From positions 26,294,878-26,358,877 of the forward strand of contig NC_090248.1 of assembly GCF_037325665.1 (NCBI RefSeq): a stretch of DNA of 64,000 nt, written 5' to 3'. The translations under genes were made by a program, and so were the position numbers. This DNA comes from Littorina saxatilis (taxonomy: Eukaryota; Mollusca; Gastropoda; Littorinimorpha; Littorinidae). The notes beneath the pieces are model-generated. The model saw nothing but the letters and a program-made list of their open reading frames with translations, did no database searches and was not told the origin of the DNA. This document shows positions 32,655-43,217 of this stretch, piece by piece (within the stretch, counting starts at the first letter, position 1; every line of letters begins with the position of its first letter).

Positions 32655-33606
32655 CCGGCAGGAGTATATAAGGAGCCTGACCTTCTGCGTTGGCAAATCA
32701 TTTCAAACCTCTTGCAGGCAACGGACAAATACTGTTCCTACATTTTCTTTAATATCTCGGTTAAGCATGAGTTACGGTGTCAGATTTTTTGTTCACACAG
32801 CTGGTTTTCACACATTTACCACCCTATGCGCTTAGTTAAGGTTAATTCTCCATAATAAAGAAGATATTTGTAAACAAATATTTCAATGGGGATCTTGTTC
32901 AAAGAAAAGGGCGGAGTCAACACTCTCCGACGTCACAGATTTACACCATGCGTTCCAAAAATAGCAAAACACGTGGCATGCGGCAATTTGGTTCCAGAGC
33001 ATGCTGTCTCAGGTGCATGTGTATTTGTTACATCGGATATGAAGAAAGAAATGCAACTAACCTTTACCACCAGTTGTGGCCTTGATAGGGTATTCCTGTG
33101 GGGTTGGGATAAAGCTTTCTCACTAGTTTGAGCACACAGTCGGGCATCATTTCTCGGTTAATGTTTACCCGTGTTGCATTGTCTTGATGTAAGCAAGACG
33201 TCTTTTTCACCAAGTACAATGCACAATTCCAAGCCCGCGTCGGTCTAGCATGGACCAATACTTCTTGTAGAGTACTTTTCTAACGCCGGAATTCCTGCGG
33301 TGTGGCAATTGGCCTGTACCTAGCCACCTCTGGCGATGATTTGTCACACAAGGGCTGCAAAAACAAAAGGCACACTACCCCAGAGGAGAGCCCTGCACTA
33401 GGACCCGTGTCTCCGGTTTCACCATCGCCTCCAGGATCAGATAACCACGTCTGCACCCTAACGGTACTACACACACGAGAGACAGCCTCTGTATCGAGGT
33501 CACACGATGATGGCCCAGCACCTCTTGGTACACAAGTCGAATCTTTTATTACACACCTTCGAGTTTCAAATGGCCATTGATTCTCAGTAAATAGTCTCCT
33601 TATTGC
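32655..33606. other. Intergenic DNA with a TATA motif
   Basis: TATATAAGGAG at 32665 directly after a SINE could be a core promoter, but no gene with a recognisable product follows. Nothing else supported. Confidence 0.3.
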
Positions 33607-34192
33607 CAGGCATGGGAATTAAAAATTGTAAAAAAGGCGGAAAATTTATAACTGTAGACGCGAAGCGTCAAGTCGACGGCGCGAAGCGCCTAGCCTTACT
33701 AGGGGGGTCCGGGGGCATGCCCCCCCGGAACATTTTTTTCTCCAAAGAACCCAGATGGTGCAATCTGGTGTCATCTGAGCTCCAAGTTTGCCATTAAATT
33801 CTGTTTTTAGAATCAGAGTTTTTAGTACAAAAATGTACCAATTTTTGCTTTTTTGAAGAAAAAAAATATATACATGTATTATATATGGTTTAAATTTGTA
33901 AAAAAAATTGATCTGTTGAGACAAACATTAACAGGAAAATGTAACTTGTAACACAATCTGTGCAATCTGGTTTACTTTCAAACATAAAAGTTCAATAACT
34001 GAGGCGGGCGGTAGCAGTGCGTGAACAAAGTACGGAAAGTTTTCGCGGGCTTTTGCCCAAAGGCCAAAGTAACCGGTGCTTTTTTTGTGTGCCTCCCCCC
34101 TTTATTTTTTCGGCGGACACTTTTGCATTTTCGGCGGAACAAAAAAAAAATTCGGCGGAAATCCGCCATTCGGCGGACAATTCCCATGCCTG
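33607..34192. mobile_element. Non-autonomous DNA transposon with CAGGCATGGGAATT ends
   Basis: Ends CAGGCATGGGAATT and AATTCCCATGCCTG. Flanking 6-bp duplication TATTGC (33601-33606 and 34193-34198). 586 bp. The interior has repeated GGCGGA/TCCGCC motifs near the right end and a G/C-run palindrome near 33705. No transposase. Confidence 0.9.
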
Positions 34193-34397
34193 TATTGCGT
34201 TCTCCTGGTCACTGTTAATGTTGAGAAGTGTTAAATCAAATTTCGCCATTCAGCGAAAGTACCATCTAAGTTTCATTTTGTCCGTTTGACTAGCCTGACA
34301 TCTACAGCCTCGACTTTGTTGTTCTGTTTTTCTCTGTGTGACTGATTTCTTTGACACAAAGGTTCTCTGTGTGAAAGTTCAATTGTATTGTTAATAT

Positions 34398-35993
34398 TGT
34401 AACGGATCGCTGGTTTCTCTCGTTGTTGATTAATGTGTGTGTGAATGTTAATGAAGACGAAGAATAAAACAGACACAAATTGTTCCAGGTTTCAAGATTC
34501 AGATTTAATATGTTAATAAATTCGTATCGTATCTCATTCTCAGTGTATCATTCTTTCACATGTAAAATAGGAATGACGTACAATAACTCTGCTCCGATCT
34601 ATCTTCTTTCTGTTACATGACCTCGAGCCCAGAAGACATAGAGTGGAATGACTGATTTCTTTCGTAGACTGATCTCTCCTGTAGATTATCCCCGACTTCT
34701 CTTTTCCGGGTTTCCTCCTGTAGACCTCGATTACTTCTGTAGACTGGCCTTAATTTATCTTTTCCCAATTCCTTCTTGTAGACCGCTATCCCGTCGTGTA
34801 GCTTAGAACCTAGTGTTCTCTAACTCAATATTATATCTCAATAGCCCCGTCTCGAAGAAGTACCGTCTAGAATATCATAGCCTCTTTTTCCTGTCTCGAA
34901 GAAGTACTAGAATACAACAATAGAACTGAATAGAACGAGCCCCCCCAAAAAACAGGCCAATAGAACAAGCGACTAGAACCAAAAGAACCAAATCGCTAAG
35001 CCAAATAGAACAACTAGAACCCCGATTTCTCCTTTCCCTTCTCTATTTATCCCCTTCCTTGTTTGTTTACCTGTTACCTCTAGCTACCACTAACGTTTCG
35101 ATCGTCTATAACGATCTCCCCTGTCTGTCTACGTTACCCCAATACATGTCCTAACAACATAAACAACATACCTTGTCTCTCCTTCCTTTCTTTAGTTGTT
35201 TCGTACCTTTAGCAACGAACCGACACTCTCGATCGTCTTAGAGTCAAGGCGATCGAGGATGTTTGTTTACGTTTCTCTAGGTAACTTCTAACAACGCTCA
35301 AACAACCTATCCTACCGAACTAAATCTCCATTTTACTTTCACTCAATCATTATCCTATCAATAATGAATCAATTCTAAAATGCATAACCATATTTACATG
35401 CACATTTCATAACATAATATTCTCTCATCGTTCTGCTTCGATGAGATCTCGTATAACACCTTCTCAAGTCAAAGCGACCAAAAAGTGTTTGTTTACGTTT
35501 CTCTAGGTAACCTCTAACAACATACAAACAATTTATCTAACTAAACTAAATCTCTGTTTCCTTTCACTCAATCATTATCTTATCAATAATGAATCAATTC
35601 TAAAATGCATGCAGTAATATTCACATGCACATTTTATAATATAATATTCTTTTATCGTTCTTCTTCGATGAGATCTCGAATAACACGTCATCTAAAATGG
35701 CGTCATCAAAGAGAAGATTACGTTCCATTGTGTTCATCTCATAAGAATGCGATCGATACGCACACGATTCCGAATAAAAACTACATAAACTAGTCAGCGA
35801 AAGTTTCCTGCTACGAACTGTGCAGTGATTTTCTGGTGAGTACATCTTAACACAGTTAATATCGTAACATTTGTCCACAAGTCTCCCAATCTTTCACTTG
35901 TGTCAATGAAGAACACTTTTAGATCTGTATCACATGTTTCTCAGTGCAAAAGTTAGATCCACTAATGTTCAGGTTAAAGTTTCTGGATAATAC
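34398..35993 (-). repeat. 3' LTR of the minus-strand gypsy element, main part
   Basis: Matches 46992-48593 almost throughout. The remaining 20 bases of this LTR lie at 40505-40524, across the P-like insertion. The LTR holds an internal direct duplication (about 35262-35460 and 35487-35690). Confidence 0.93.
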
Positions 35994-36181
35994 CAAAGAA
36001 ACTACAATGGGAAGAAGGATAACTTCCTCATTGGGCATGCTTAGAAATGAGAATGGCTAAATATGAGTTATTCCCCTTTGCTGCATGCTGATCAGGCTGT
36101 TTCCTGCTTTGTTATGACTAGTACAGTCGATCTTTCTCATGTTGTGACTTGCTTTATTTTCACATTTTCGGTATTTAAAAC

Positions 36182-36218
<37 letters not shown>

Positions 36219-36769
36219 TGAAGAAGTTTCCATTTTGATTCGGTTATTTTATTTGGTGCTATATGTTTGCTTCACATTGTTTCTTCTTTTACATTGCTTG
36301 AGGTATCCCAATTCGCTAAACACATCCATAATGCATGCATGGCTCATTCGAAAGAGGGCAACTGAACAACTGATGCCCAATAGCAATAAATACTGAACAA
36401 CTGAACAATAAATAGCAATAAATGATGACAGTGCCAAGTTTTTAAGTACAAAGTGAAATCATGTGACTGGACAAAGGCACAATTACAAAATACAAATAAA
36501 AAAATCGTGGCCCATTTTAAATTAAGTTCTCAGCTCATGGGGAAGCATAAGATGACCCTAGAAACCGAAATTAGGAGACCTCCCGCCCCCAGGGCAGACT
36601 ACAAAAAAAAAGGGGGGGGGGGGGGGGGGCTAATTTGTGAAAAAGTATAAAAGGAATCAAAAACTGTATACATGTATTTAGTTAATACCCCAAAAATTGT
36701 ATAGTATATACAATGTCAGACCCTAAAGAAAGTTTGTTAGTCATTGCTTAGGCAAAACAAAGCAAAATA

Positions 36770-36976
36770 GTCTGTTTACGGTATCCCGACCAACCCTATT
36801 TTTCCCCGCCAACCCTAGACCTTTTTTTTGGCATTTGGAGAAAAAGAAAAAGAAAAAAAAATCAATTTTGTTCCTGTTTTTTTGCAAAATAATTTAAAAA
36901 GATGGTTATAAAAAAAAAGTAAGAAAAGCCGACCTACCGACCCTCTTTTTGTGTGCCTATGTTACTGTAAACAGAC
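36770..36976. mobile_element. Small inverted-repeat element, GTCTGTTTACGGTA ends
   Basis: Ends GTCTGTTTACGGTA and TACTGTAAACAGAC. CGACC.ACCCTATTTTT blocks lie just inside. Same family as 14110-14367 and 39074-39237. Confidence 0.75.
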
Positions 36977-38370
36977 CAAAAGGTACATCAAAAACAACAC
37001 ACCAGGGATGCTACTCTCCCCTTAAAAATAGCCATGAGTCATAGGTGTGACGTTTGAATCTTTTAGCTAAATAAAACCATAGGCAATTGATCGGAAATAT
37101 CAGGAAAAATCTTACAAGTTTATTATTTGTTTGCTTGGACCAATCCTCTTGCCGAAGTGTTTTACAGTAACAATTGATTTTACGTCAAAAATATCACAGG
37201 AATATCGAATGTTGAGGTAAGGCTGGGATAGCCAAGTTCAAGAATAACGGAAGGTGACTGTTGAATCTTTTTGAAAATGTATACAAATATAGATGGTAGG
37301 CAATTCAAAATTAAAAAAAGGACTCTCGGAGCATGGACTTTTGAGTCAAAAATTAAAGAAGGCTCTATGAGCCGAAGTACATGTTTTGTCTATTGTCTTT
37401 TTTTTATTTTGAATTCCCTACGATCTATATTTTGATACAATTTTGGACCCTCTTTGTACGGAGAGAGTTGGCAATTGTTAATCACATTCTCTCATCTCAT
37501 CGACTCTCCTTCGGCTCCTTGGTAACATGCGTTCCGTCTCTGCCAGGATTGGATACAGCAGCAGATAACCGGTAAATATGTAACAGGCATAAATGGCAAA
37601 ATAGCTCGCCTCGCCTGATAATATATGAGACAACTGTTCTATTACAAAGTCTTTCTTGGGAGGCTTGGCTAATTTACTCGCTCGTTTTACACGGGGTTCC
37701 ATCGTTGTCTTTTCTAATCGGAAAACCTTGCTCCTCAGTTTGTTGACCTTCTGCCGAAGTTCCGCTTCACGAGGGGATGGGGAGGATGACGACTTTGATG
37801 CTTTACATCCTATGTCCTCCAGGATCGCCTGAATGTCATCTAAAAAAGAAAACACACACACAAAACACACATAAAATAACATAACCATAACAAGTTACAA
37901 CCTGGAAGAAATTAAAACATGTGTAATTCAATCACAAAATGAAAATAAACAATAGCGTAGGAAGGCAGGCCAGAAATGAAGTGTATTAGCAACTATGGAT
38001 ACGATGTGGAACAATGATGGAATTGACCTTGTTTGGTACTGAATGGGTGAGGCCATTAGAACTGTACCCACGGAATACGCGCTATATAAGCTTTATATTG
38101 ATTGATTGATTGATTGATTAGGACAACAGTACCAGGTAAACTCCTCACACACCATGCCTCTTTCTTTCTTTATTTGGTGTTTAACGTCGTTTTCAACCAC
38201 GAAGCTTATATCGCGACGGGGAAAGGGGGGGGGGGGGGGGGGGGGAGATGGGAATAGAGCCACTTAATTGTTTCTTGTTACACCATGCCTCTAACAGGAT
38301 ATGTTTCCCATCATTACGTGTGGGAACTACAGGTACAATTTCATCCATCCATGCATCCGCCCTATACAGC

Positions 38371-38756
38371 TTCTTCTTCTTCTGCGTTCGTGGCCTGAAA
38401 CTCCCACGTGCACTCATTTATTTGCACAAGTGGAATTTTATGTGTATGACCGTTTTTACCCCGCCATTTAGGCAGCCATACGCCGCTTTCGGAGGAAGCA
38501 TGCGGGGTATTTTTGTGTTTCTAAAACCCACCGAACTCTGACATGGATTACAGGACCTTTTTCGTGCGTATTTGGTCTTGTGCTTGCGTGTACACATGAA
38601 GGGGGATAAGTCACTAACAGGTCTGCACATAAGTTGACCTGGGAGATCGGAAACATCTCCACACTTAACCCACCAGGCGGCCGCGACCGGGATTCGAACC
38701 CTCGACCTTCCGAGTTAATAGACCGACGTCTTACCACCCCGCCACAGCGCCCGTCA
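38371..38756 (-). mobile_element. tRNA-derived SINE, head B with body 2, (GAA)n tail
   Basis: Flanked by the 11-bp duplication CCCTATACAGC (38360-38370 and 38757-38767). The head reads GCGGGGTGGTAAGACGTCGG…GGTTCGAATCCCGG (Leu-like, tentatively). The body and GAA tail match the SINE at 15711, whose head is different. Lies in an intron of the P-like element. Just left (38158-38243) is the CTTTATTTGGTGTTTAACGTCG repeat fragment with a poly-G run. Confidence 0.92.
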
Positions 38757-39073
38757 CCCTATACAGCGATTATCAACTATGTAATGGATGAGTTTAAACA
38801 TTTTTTGATGTCAGGGTGTTCTTCATGGTTAAAAATCTCTTACCTGGTTGAACAATTTGTGCATCAGGCGACAGGTCGGTGCTGGCTTCATTTGTAGCTA
38901 CCCTTTGCGATGGTGGCTTCCTCCCACTAGCAACCTGCAAATTGCACAGCTCTTTAACTGACAAACTCACAACCAACACCCAGTCACAATGAAACATTTC
39001 TCCCAATTTCATGGCATTGGTCTTAGGCCACACACAAAAAGTGTATGTTTCTGGTAAGGCAAAACAAAAAATA

Positions 39074-39237
39074 ATCTGTTTACGGTATCCGGACCGACCC
39101 TATTTTTTTCCCACCGGCCCTAGACTTTTTGGGGGCATTAAAAAATAAAATTAAAATATTCAGATGGCTAAAATACAAAACTAAAAAGCCGACCTACCGA
39201 CGCTATTTTTGGGGGGGCTACGTTACCTTAAACAGAC
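39074..39237. mobile_element. Small inverted-repeat element, TCTGTTTACGGTA ends
   Basis: Ends TCTGTTTACGGTATCC and GTTACCTTAAACAGA. Inner GACCGACCCTATTTTT/GCCGACCTACCGACGCT blocks match 36770-36976. Related CGACCCTA.ACCTTTTTTG DNA continues at 39385-39485. Confidence 0.65.
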
Positions 39238-40524
39238 TTTTTTGTGACCTAACATGACTAAAGGTGGAGATTTTTTTTCTAAACTTTTTTTTTTTAAACC
39301 ATCTTTTTAACTATTTCGTTGAAAAACAGGAAAACAATTGATTTTCGAATACCCCTTTTATTTTTGAAAATGAAAAAAAAAAAAAGTCTAGGGTCGTCGG
39401 GAAAACATAGGTAGGGTCAGGTGACCAGAAACATACAACTTTTTTGTTGTTGACGCCGACCCTATACCTTTTTTGCCATTTGGGGCTGTTTTTTTGCAAA
39501 ATAAGTTCATCATATCATCATAATCAAGACGTCGATCCAAAATAAGTAACTTTTTTTTGTTGGCCTTATCATTTTTTTGCGCTAAATGCAAACAGGCATT
39601 ATTTGATGGGAACAATGCTAACTTGTTTTCAATTCTTACATCAGCCTCAAACTTGTCATTACTCAACCTGCATTTAATAGTGTGCTTCTTTGGTTTGCAA
39701 AAACCTAAAACCAATAAATAAATAACCTTCGGTGGTGGATTGGGCACTGCAAACAATGTCGGGACAGCATTCCACACAAGTGATCCTCTCTGCAGGATTG
39801 TTTTACTGGTTGGCCTCAAAGTGATCAGTACAAAGCTTGAGACCTTGAACATCAGCTGGCTGCAGCTTTTCAAAGTCCTCTCGCCTTGTGAATTGCATCC
39901 ATATTCTGCACCTAGTTTGACAATAAAAACAACAATGTTATTGTTAAACTAAGCAAAAAGGAAAGACAAAAAAAGCTAAATCAGATCTTCAGTCTAAATC
40001 TAACGCTCTGCCTGAACGCAAAACGGATGAGTGATGTACCTTTGTACTGTAGTTTTCCCGTAAGCAAGGTTTGATAAAGGTTTCGGCAAATATGCCCACG
40101 GGTTTGTCATCAAGTGTAAATTGTTGTTTTGTACTGACTGCTGACTCACACTCACAGTCGTAAGTACTCGCTGACGCTGTAGTCTACTGAGTGAGTTGAC
40201 TCGAGCCATTGCATTCTCATTCTGAAGAAGGTAAACCTGATGAAATAATCACTGCACAACCCACCTTTTTTCTTCTGTAGGGAACTTGTGGAAAGTTTTC
40301 CCGAAGCAGCTCTGTTTGTAACGGGCGTTCTTGCAACAAAAAGCCGAACACAATTTACCACCACCTCGCACACGATCGGTACCTACGCGATCCGCCATTT
40401 TGTTTTCGCCGCCAGCATGTGACTAGGGACGATAACCCACAAACACTTTTTCGCATTTTCTTCGCAAGTTCCACGTCTTCCTTATGTACAGTGTTTGATA
40501 ATACTAATAGGGCCATCTATTACA

Positions 40525-41278
40525 TGCACCCCCGCTTTCTATCATTATGCTCCGCATAATCTATATATTTTAAACATATTCTCCTGTAACTGTAACTACC
40601 AGAACTAGAACTAGAAACTAAAATTTCGTGTGAATCACTCTTTGTTCATCGGTTAATCCATTTTCTTATATTTGAGGATAACTTTTGTGTGTCCATTCTT
40701 TCTCTTCACCAGGGAGGAGGAGAACGCATTTGTCACTTGGATCTGTGACAGAGTCATTGCCTCGTCGTACGGCAAGTATAGTACCACAGGATGCAATTTG
40801 GCTGAGGTTGAGGTTGAGGTTGGCTTTTCTTTATTGCAGTTTTCCTCATTTACAGAAACGTCGCTGATAGTTTCATAAACTTGTGCCATCTGTAACACAT
40901 TAATATCATATTGCGCTAATTAAATTATTCATAGTCAATGTTTTCATATTTGTCAACCGTCCATACTACAATACATCTAGTATTACCCACTTATCTTCTA
41001 AAACTAACCGAGACCGAGTAACATTGTTAGGATTGAAATGCCTGCTACAGTACCTTCGTGCTTTACCATTTTCACATCGCCTAACAATAACTCGACTCCT
41101 TGAGAACTCTACCTGTCCAGTTTGAATAATTATCTTGGCCTAGTGCCTCACATTATTGTCACACAGGGATATATACGTCTCGAAACCAGCCTCAATTTAC
41201 CTTGAGTTACGCTCCATCATACTAACTAACACAATCCATACGAAAGACGTATATGAAAATACTGTTTATGAATGACTA
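40525..41278 (-). other. 3' internal region of the minus-strand gypsy element
   Basis: A purine-rich tract (GAAAGCGGGGGTGCA on the minus strand) adjoins the LTR start at 40524, as expected for a polypurine tract. An open stretch at 40653-40898 resembles nothing known. Confidence 0.5.
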
Positions 41279-41998
41279 GAGACATCCAGATTTGCCTTCG
41301 TCAAAAGTTCGTGAGTTCCGATGTTCGCGAGTTTGTTGAAGTGGTGACGTCACATCCCGTCACGGTCACCACTTTCTAATTTCGGTCCAGATCTACGCGA
41401 AGTTCTTCGTGCGTTCGTCTGTTTTTCGAAACAGTGATGACGAGTAGTGTTATATATGACGAGTCTTTTTTATCGGAATATTCCAGACATCTGAATATGC
41501 TGGGTACACAAGCAACACTGAATTTTTTTTTCGATTTTTAGATTCATTCCTGTAAAATCTCCCAACTCTAAAACAAATAGGTCTAGTGGAAAGAAGTGTC
41601 TTGTGCAAGAGAGATCAAGGGAGATAATTGGCAGGATATGTCGCCCGTCGACTCAAGTTCTGAGTTTTGTGTGGGTATCCGTGTTCATGCACTACGCCTC
41701 CAAAATGAACAGTTTACAGATGCACAGTCCACAGAAGCGTCGTAAAGATATTAAACTTTAACACTGCGCACATAAAACATACTTTTAACATTATGAAAAG
41801 GACTAAAAGTACTCACGAAGATTGCTGATTGAGGTTCGTCAAACATGCCTTTTTCACCACGCAGATCCCGATCTTCGGCAAGCAGTGGTGAGCGCCAAAA
41901 ACCAAGCGCATGCGCATTGAGGCACAAAGTTAAAAATAGAGAGGAAATCCCCACCACCGACGAATGTTCGTCTGACGAAGGTTGAATCTGGATGTCCC
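41279..41998. mobile_element. Tc1/mariner-type non-autonomous element, 720 bp
   Basis: Ends GAGACATCCAGATT and AATCTGGATGTCCC, with CCTTCGTCA blocks inside both, flanked by TA (41277-41278 and 41999-42000). No transposase. Lies within the gypsy element beside the integrase region. Confidence 0.8.
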
Positions 41999-42049
41999 TA
42001 CTATCTTTTGCACAATGTCATCGTTATGTTCCAGAAAAACAAGGCGAAG

Positions 42050-43168
42050 TTACGAACAGTTCAGTCTCCACTTCTCCATCCACGTCAGCACATTCTTTCC
42101 TTTATAAGGTAACAGTCTGTCAATGTGATACGCCTTTGAATCTTTCTTTGGTCTAGTTTTAATAAGGTATGTCAAATCATCAATCTTGTTGATGATGATA
42201 TACGGTCCTTTCCATTTTGACGTCATTTTAGGACACACACCTATCTTCCTGACAGGTTTGAACAACCAGACTAATTGTCCTACACTCAGTTCACGTTTTC
42301 TGGTTTTCATGTTGTAGTATCTCTCTTGATGCACTGCACTTTTCTTTAAATGTTTCCGCGCATGTTCATGTACTTTTTGAAATGTCTGTTCCAGGTTTGC
42401 AGTGTAGACATCTGGGGAAACATCTTCTTCTTCAGCTCCGGGTCGCCCAAACACCAGTGACATCGGTAGTCTCGCCTCACGTCCCAGCATCATTCGATTT
42501 GGAGTTATACCTGTACTGCAGTGAACCGACGATCTGTATGCTGAGGCCAGCAGAGGTAGGTAGATATCCCAGCTTTTCTGGTTGTTTTCGCAGTACGCTG
42601 TTAACATGGCAGCCAGTGTTCTGTTGAATCGTTCTACAATTCCATTTGCTTGAGGCCGCATGCTTGTAGATCTGGTCTTGTTTATCCCCACTAGATTACA
42701 CATTTCCTTGAATAACACTGATTCAAAGTTTGTGCCCTGATCAGTGTATAGTGTTAGTGGATACCCAAATCTGCTTGCGAAATGGGTTATGAAGGCTTGT
42801 GCTACCGTCTTTGCTTCTTGATTTGGAATTGGTATTGCTTCTGTCCATCGTGTGAATTGATCTGTGATGACCAAAATATGTGTGTTTCCCCTCACTGTTT
42901 TGGGAAAAGGTCCACATATGTCTAGATTCACTCGTTCCAGAGGTTCACCAACTCCACAATGTCCAAGTGGAACATGTTTTTGATGAGATTTTCGAGCAGC
43001 ACACTTATCACATTGTACACAGTAGCGTTTGATACAATCATCCATGGCTGGCCAATAATATGACTGTTTTATTCTCTCTCCTGTCTTTTCAGATCCAAGA
43101 TGACCAGCGGTGGGAACGTCGTGATGATTCTTCATAACATCTTCTTGCTTTGACTCAGGTACGATCAT
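42050..43168 (-). CDS. Integrase part of the minus-strand gypsy element
   Basis: 372 codons. An HHCC zinc finger (H…H…C..C) leads into a DDE integrase core (LDICGPFPK, YTDQGTNF, ANGIVERFNRTL), then a GPY/F-like module (WKGPYIIINK). It joins newly made DNA copies to the chromosome. Belongs to an element that looks broken overall. Confidence 0.92.
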   Translation of the reverse strand: MIVPESKQEDVMKNHHDVPTAGHLGSEKTGERIKQSYYWPAMDDCIKRYCVQCDKCAARKSHQKHVPLGHCGVGEPLERVNLDICGPFPKTVRGNTHILVITDQFTRWTEAIPIPNQEAKTVAQAFITHFASRFGYPLTLYTDQGTNFESVLFKEMCNLVGINKTRSTSMRPQANGIVERFNRTLAAMLTAYCENNQKSWDIYLPLLASAYRSSVHCSTGITPNRMMLGREARLPMSLVFGRPGAEEEDVSPDVYTANLEQTFQKVHEHARKHLKKSAVHQERYYNMKTRKRELSVGQLVWLFKPVRKIGVCPKMTSKWKGPYIIINKIDDLTYLIKTRPKKDSKAYHIDRLLPYKGKNVLTWMEKWRLNCS

Positions 43169-43217
43169 TTGTAGTCCTGCATCTTTATCATTCTCAAGAC
43201 GTTTTCTGTAGAGAATA

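Larger units (their letters stand above)
37478..40398 (-). pseudogene. THAP-domain transposase gene of the P-like element, broken
   Basis: Exons by splice sites: 40265-40398 (ATG at 40398; KLCSAFCCKN…FHKFPTEEK), 39727-39905 (IWMQFTRREDFEKL…LCTDHFEANQ, later AVPTLFAVPNPPPK), 38844-38934 and about 37478-37839. Together they show the THAP C2CH zinc module: C-x3-C, a tryptophan, C-x2-H-F, then the AVPTxF box. The last exon holds a heptad-like LRQKVNKLRSKVFRLEK coiled coil and an LSGEAS-F segment like that seen before the catalytic part of P-type transposases. Damage: an in-frame TAA and a one-base shift lie in the second exon between the HFEANQ and AVPTLF segments. The RNase H-like catalytic domain is not found. 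A host THAP gene is the alternative; the flanking 8-bp duplication argues against it. Confidence 0.65.
35994..40496 (-). mobile_element. P-like DNA transposon (THAP-encoding), 4.5 kb, inserted in an LTR
   Basis: Flanked by the 8-bp duplication GATAATAC (35986-35993 and 40497-40504). The other LTR of the host element has this site once (48588-48595), an internal empty site. Ends are imperfect inverted repeats of about 34 bp: CAAAGAAACTACAATGGGAAG against AAACACTGTACATAAGGAAG. The ACATAAGG block recalls the Drosophila P-element end. 8-bp duplications and THAP transposases are P-element hallmarks. It holds minus-strand THAP exons, a SINE (38371-38756), two small inverted-repeat elements (36770-36976, 39074-39237) and a poly-G run near 36611. 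No catalytic transposase domain is seen, so it is probably internally deleted. Confidence 0.75.

Noticed and set aside
32665-32673. TATATAAGG as a gene promoter
   Set aside because: No supported gene follows; kept only as a remark in the intergenic entry.
40000-40209. Minus-strand frame MARVNSLSRLQRQR as a THAP exon
   Set aside because: Splice sites and homology favour joining 40265 to 39905 directly; this stretch reads as intron.
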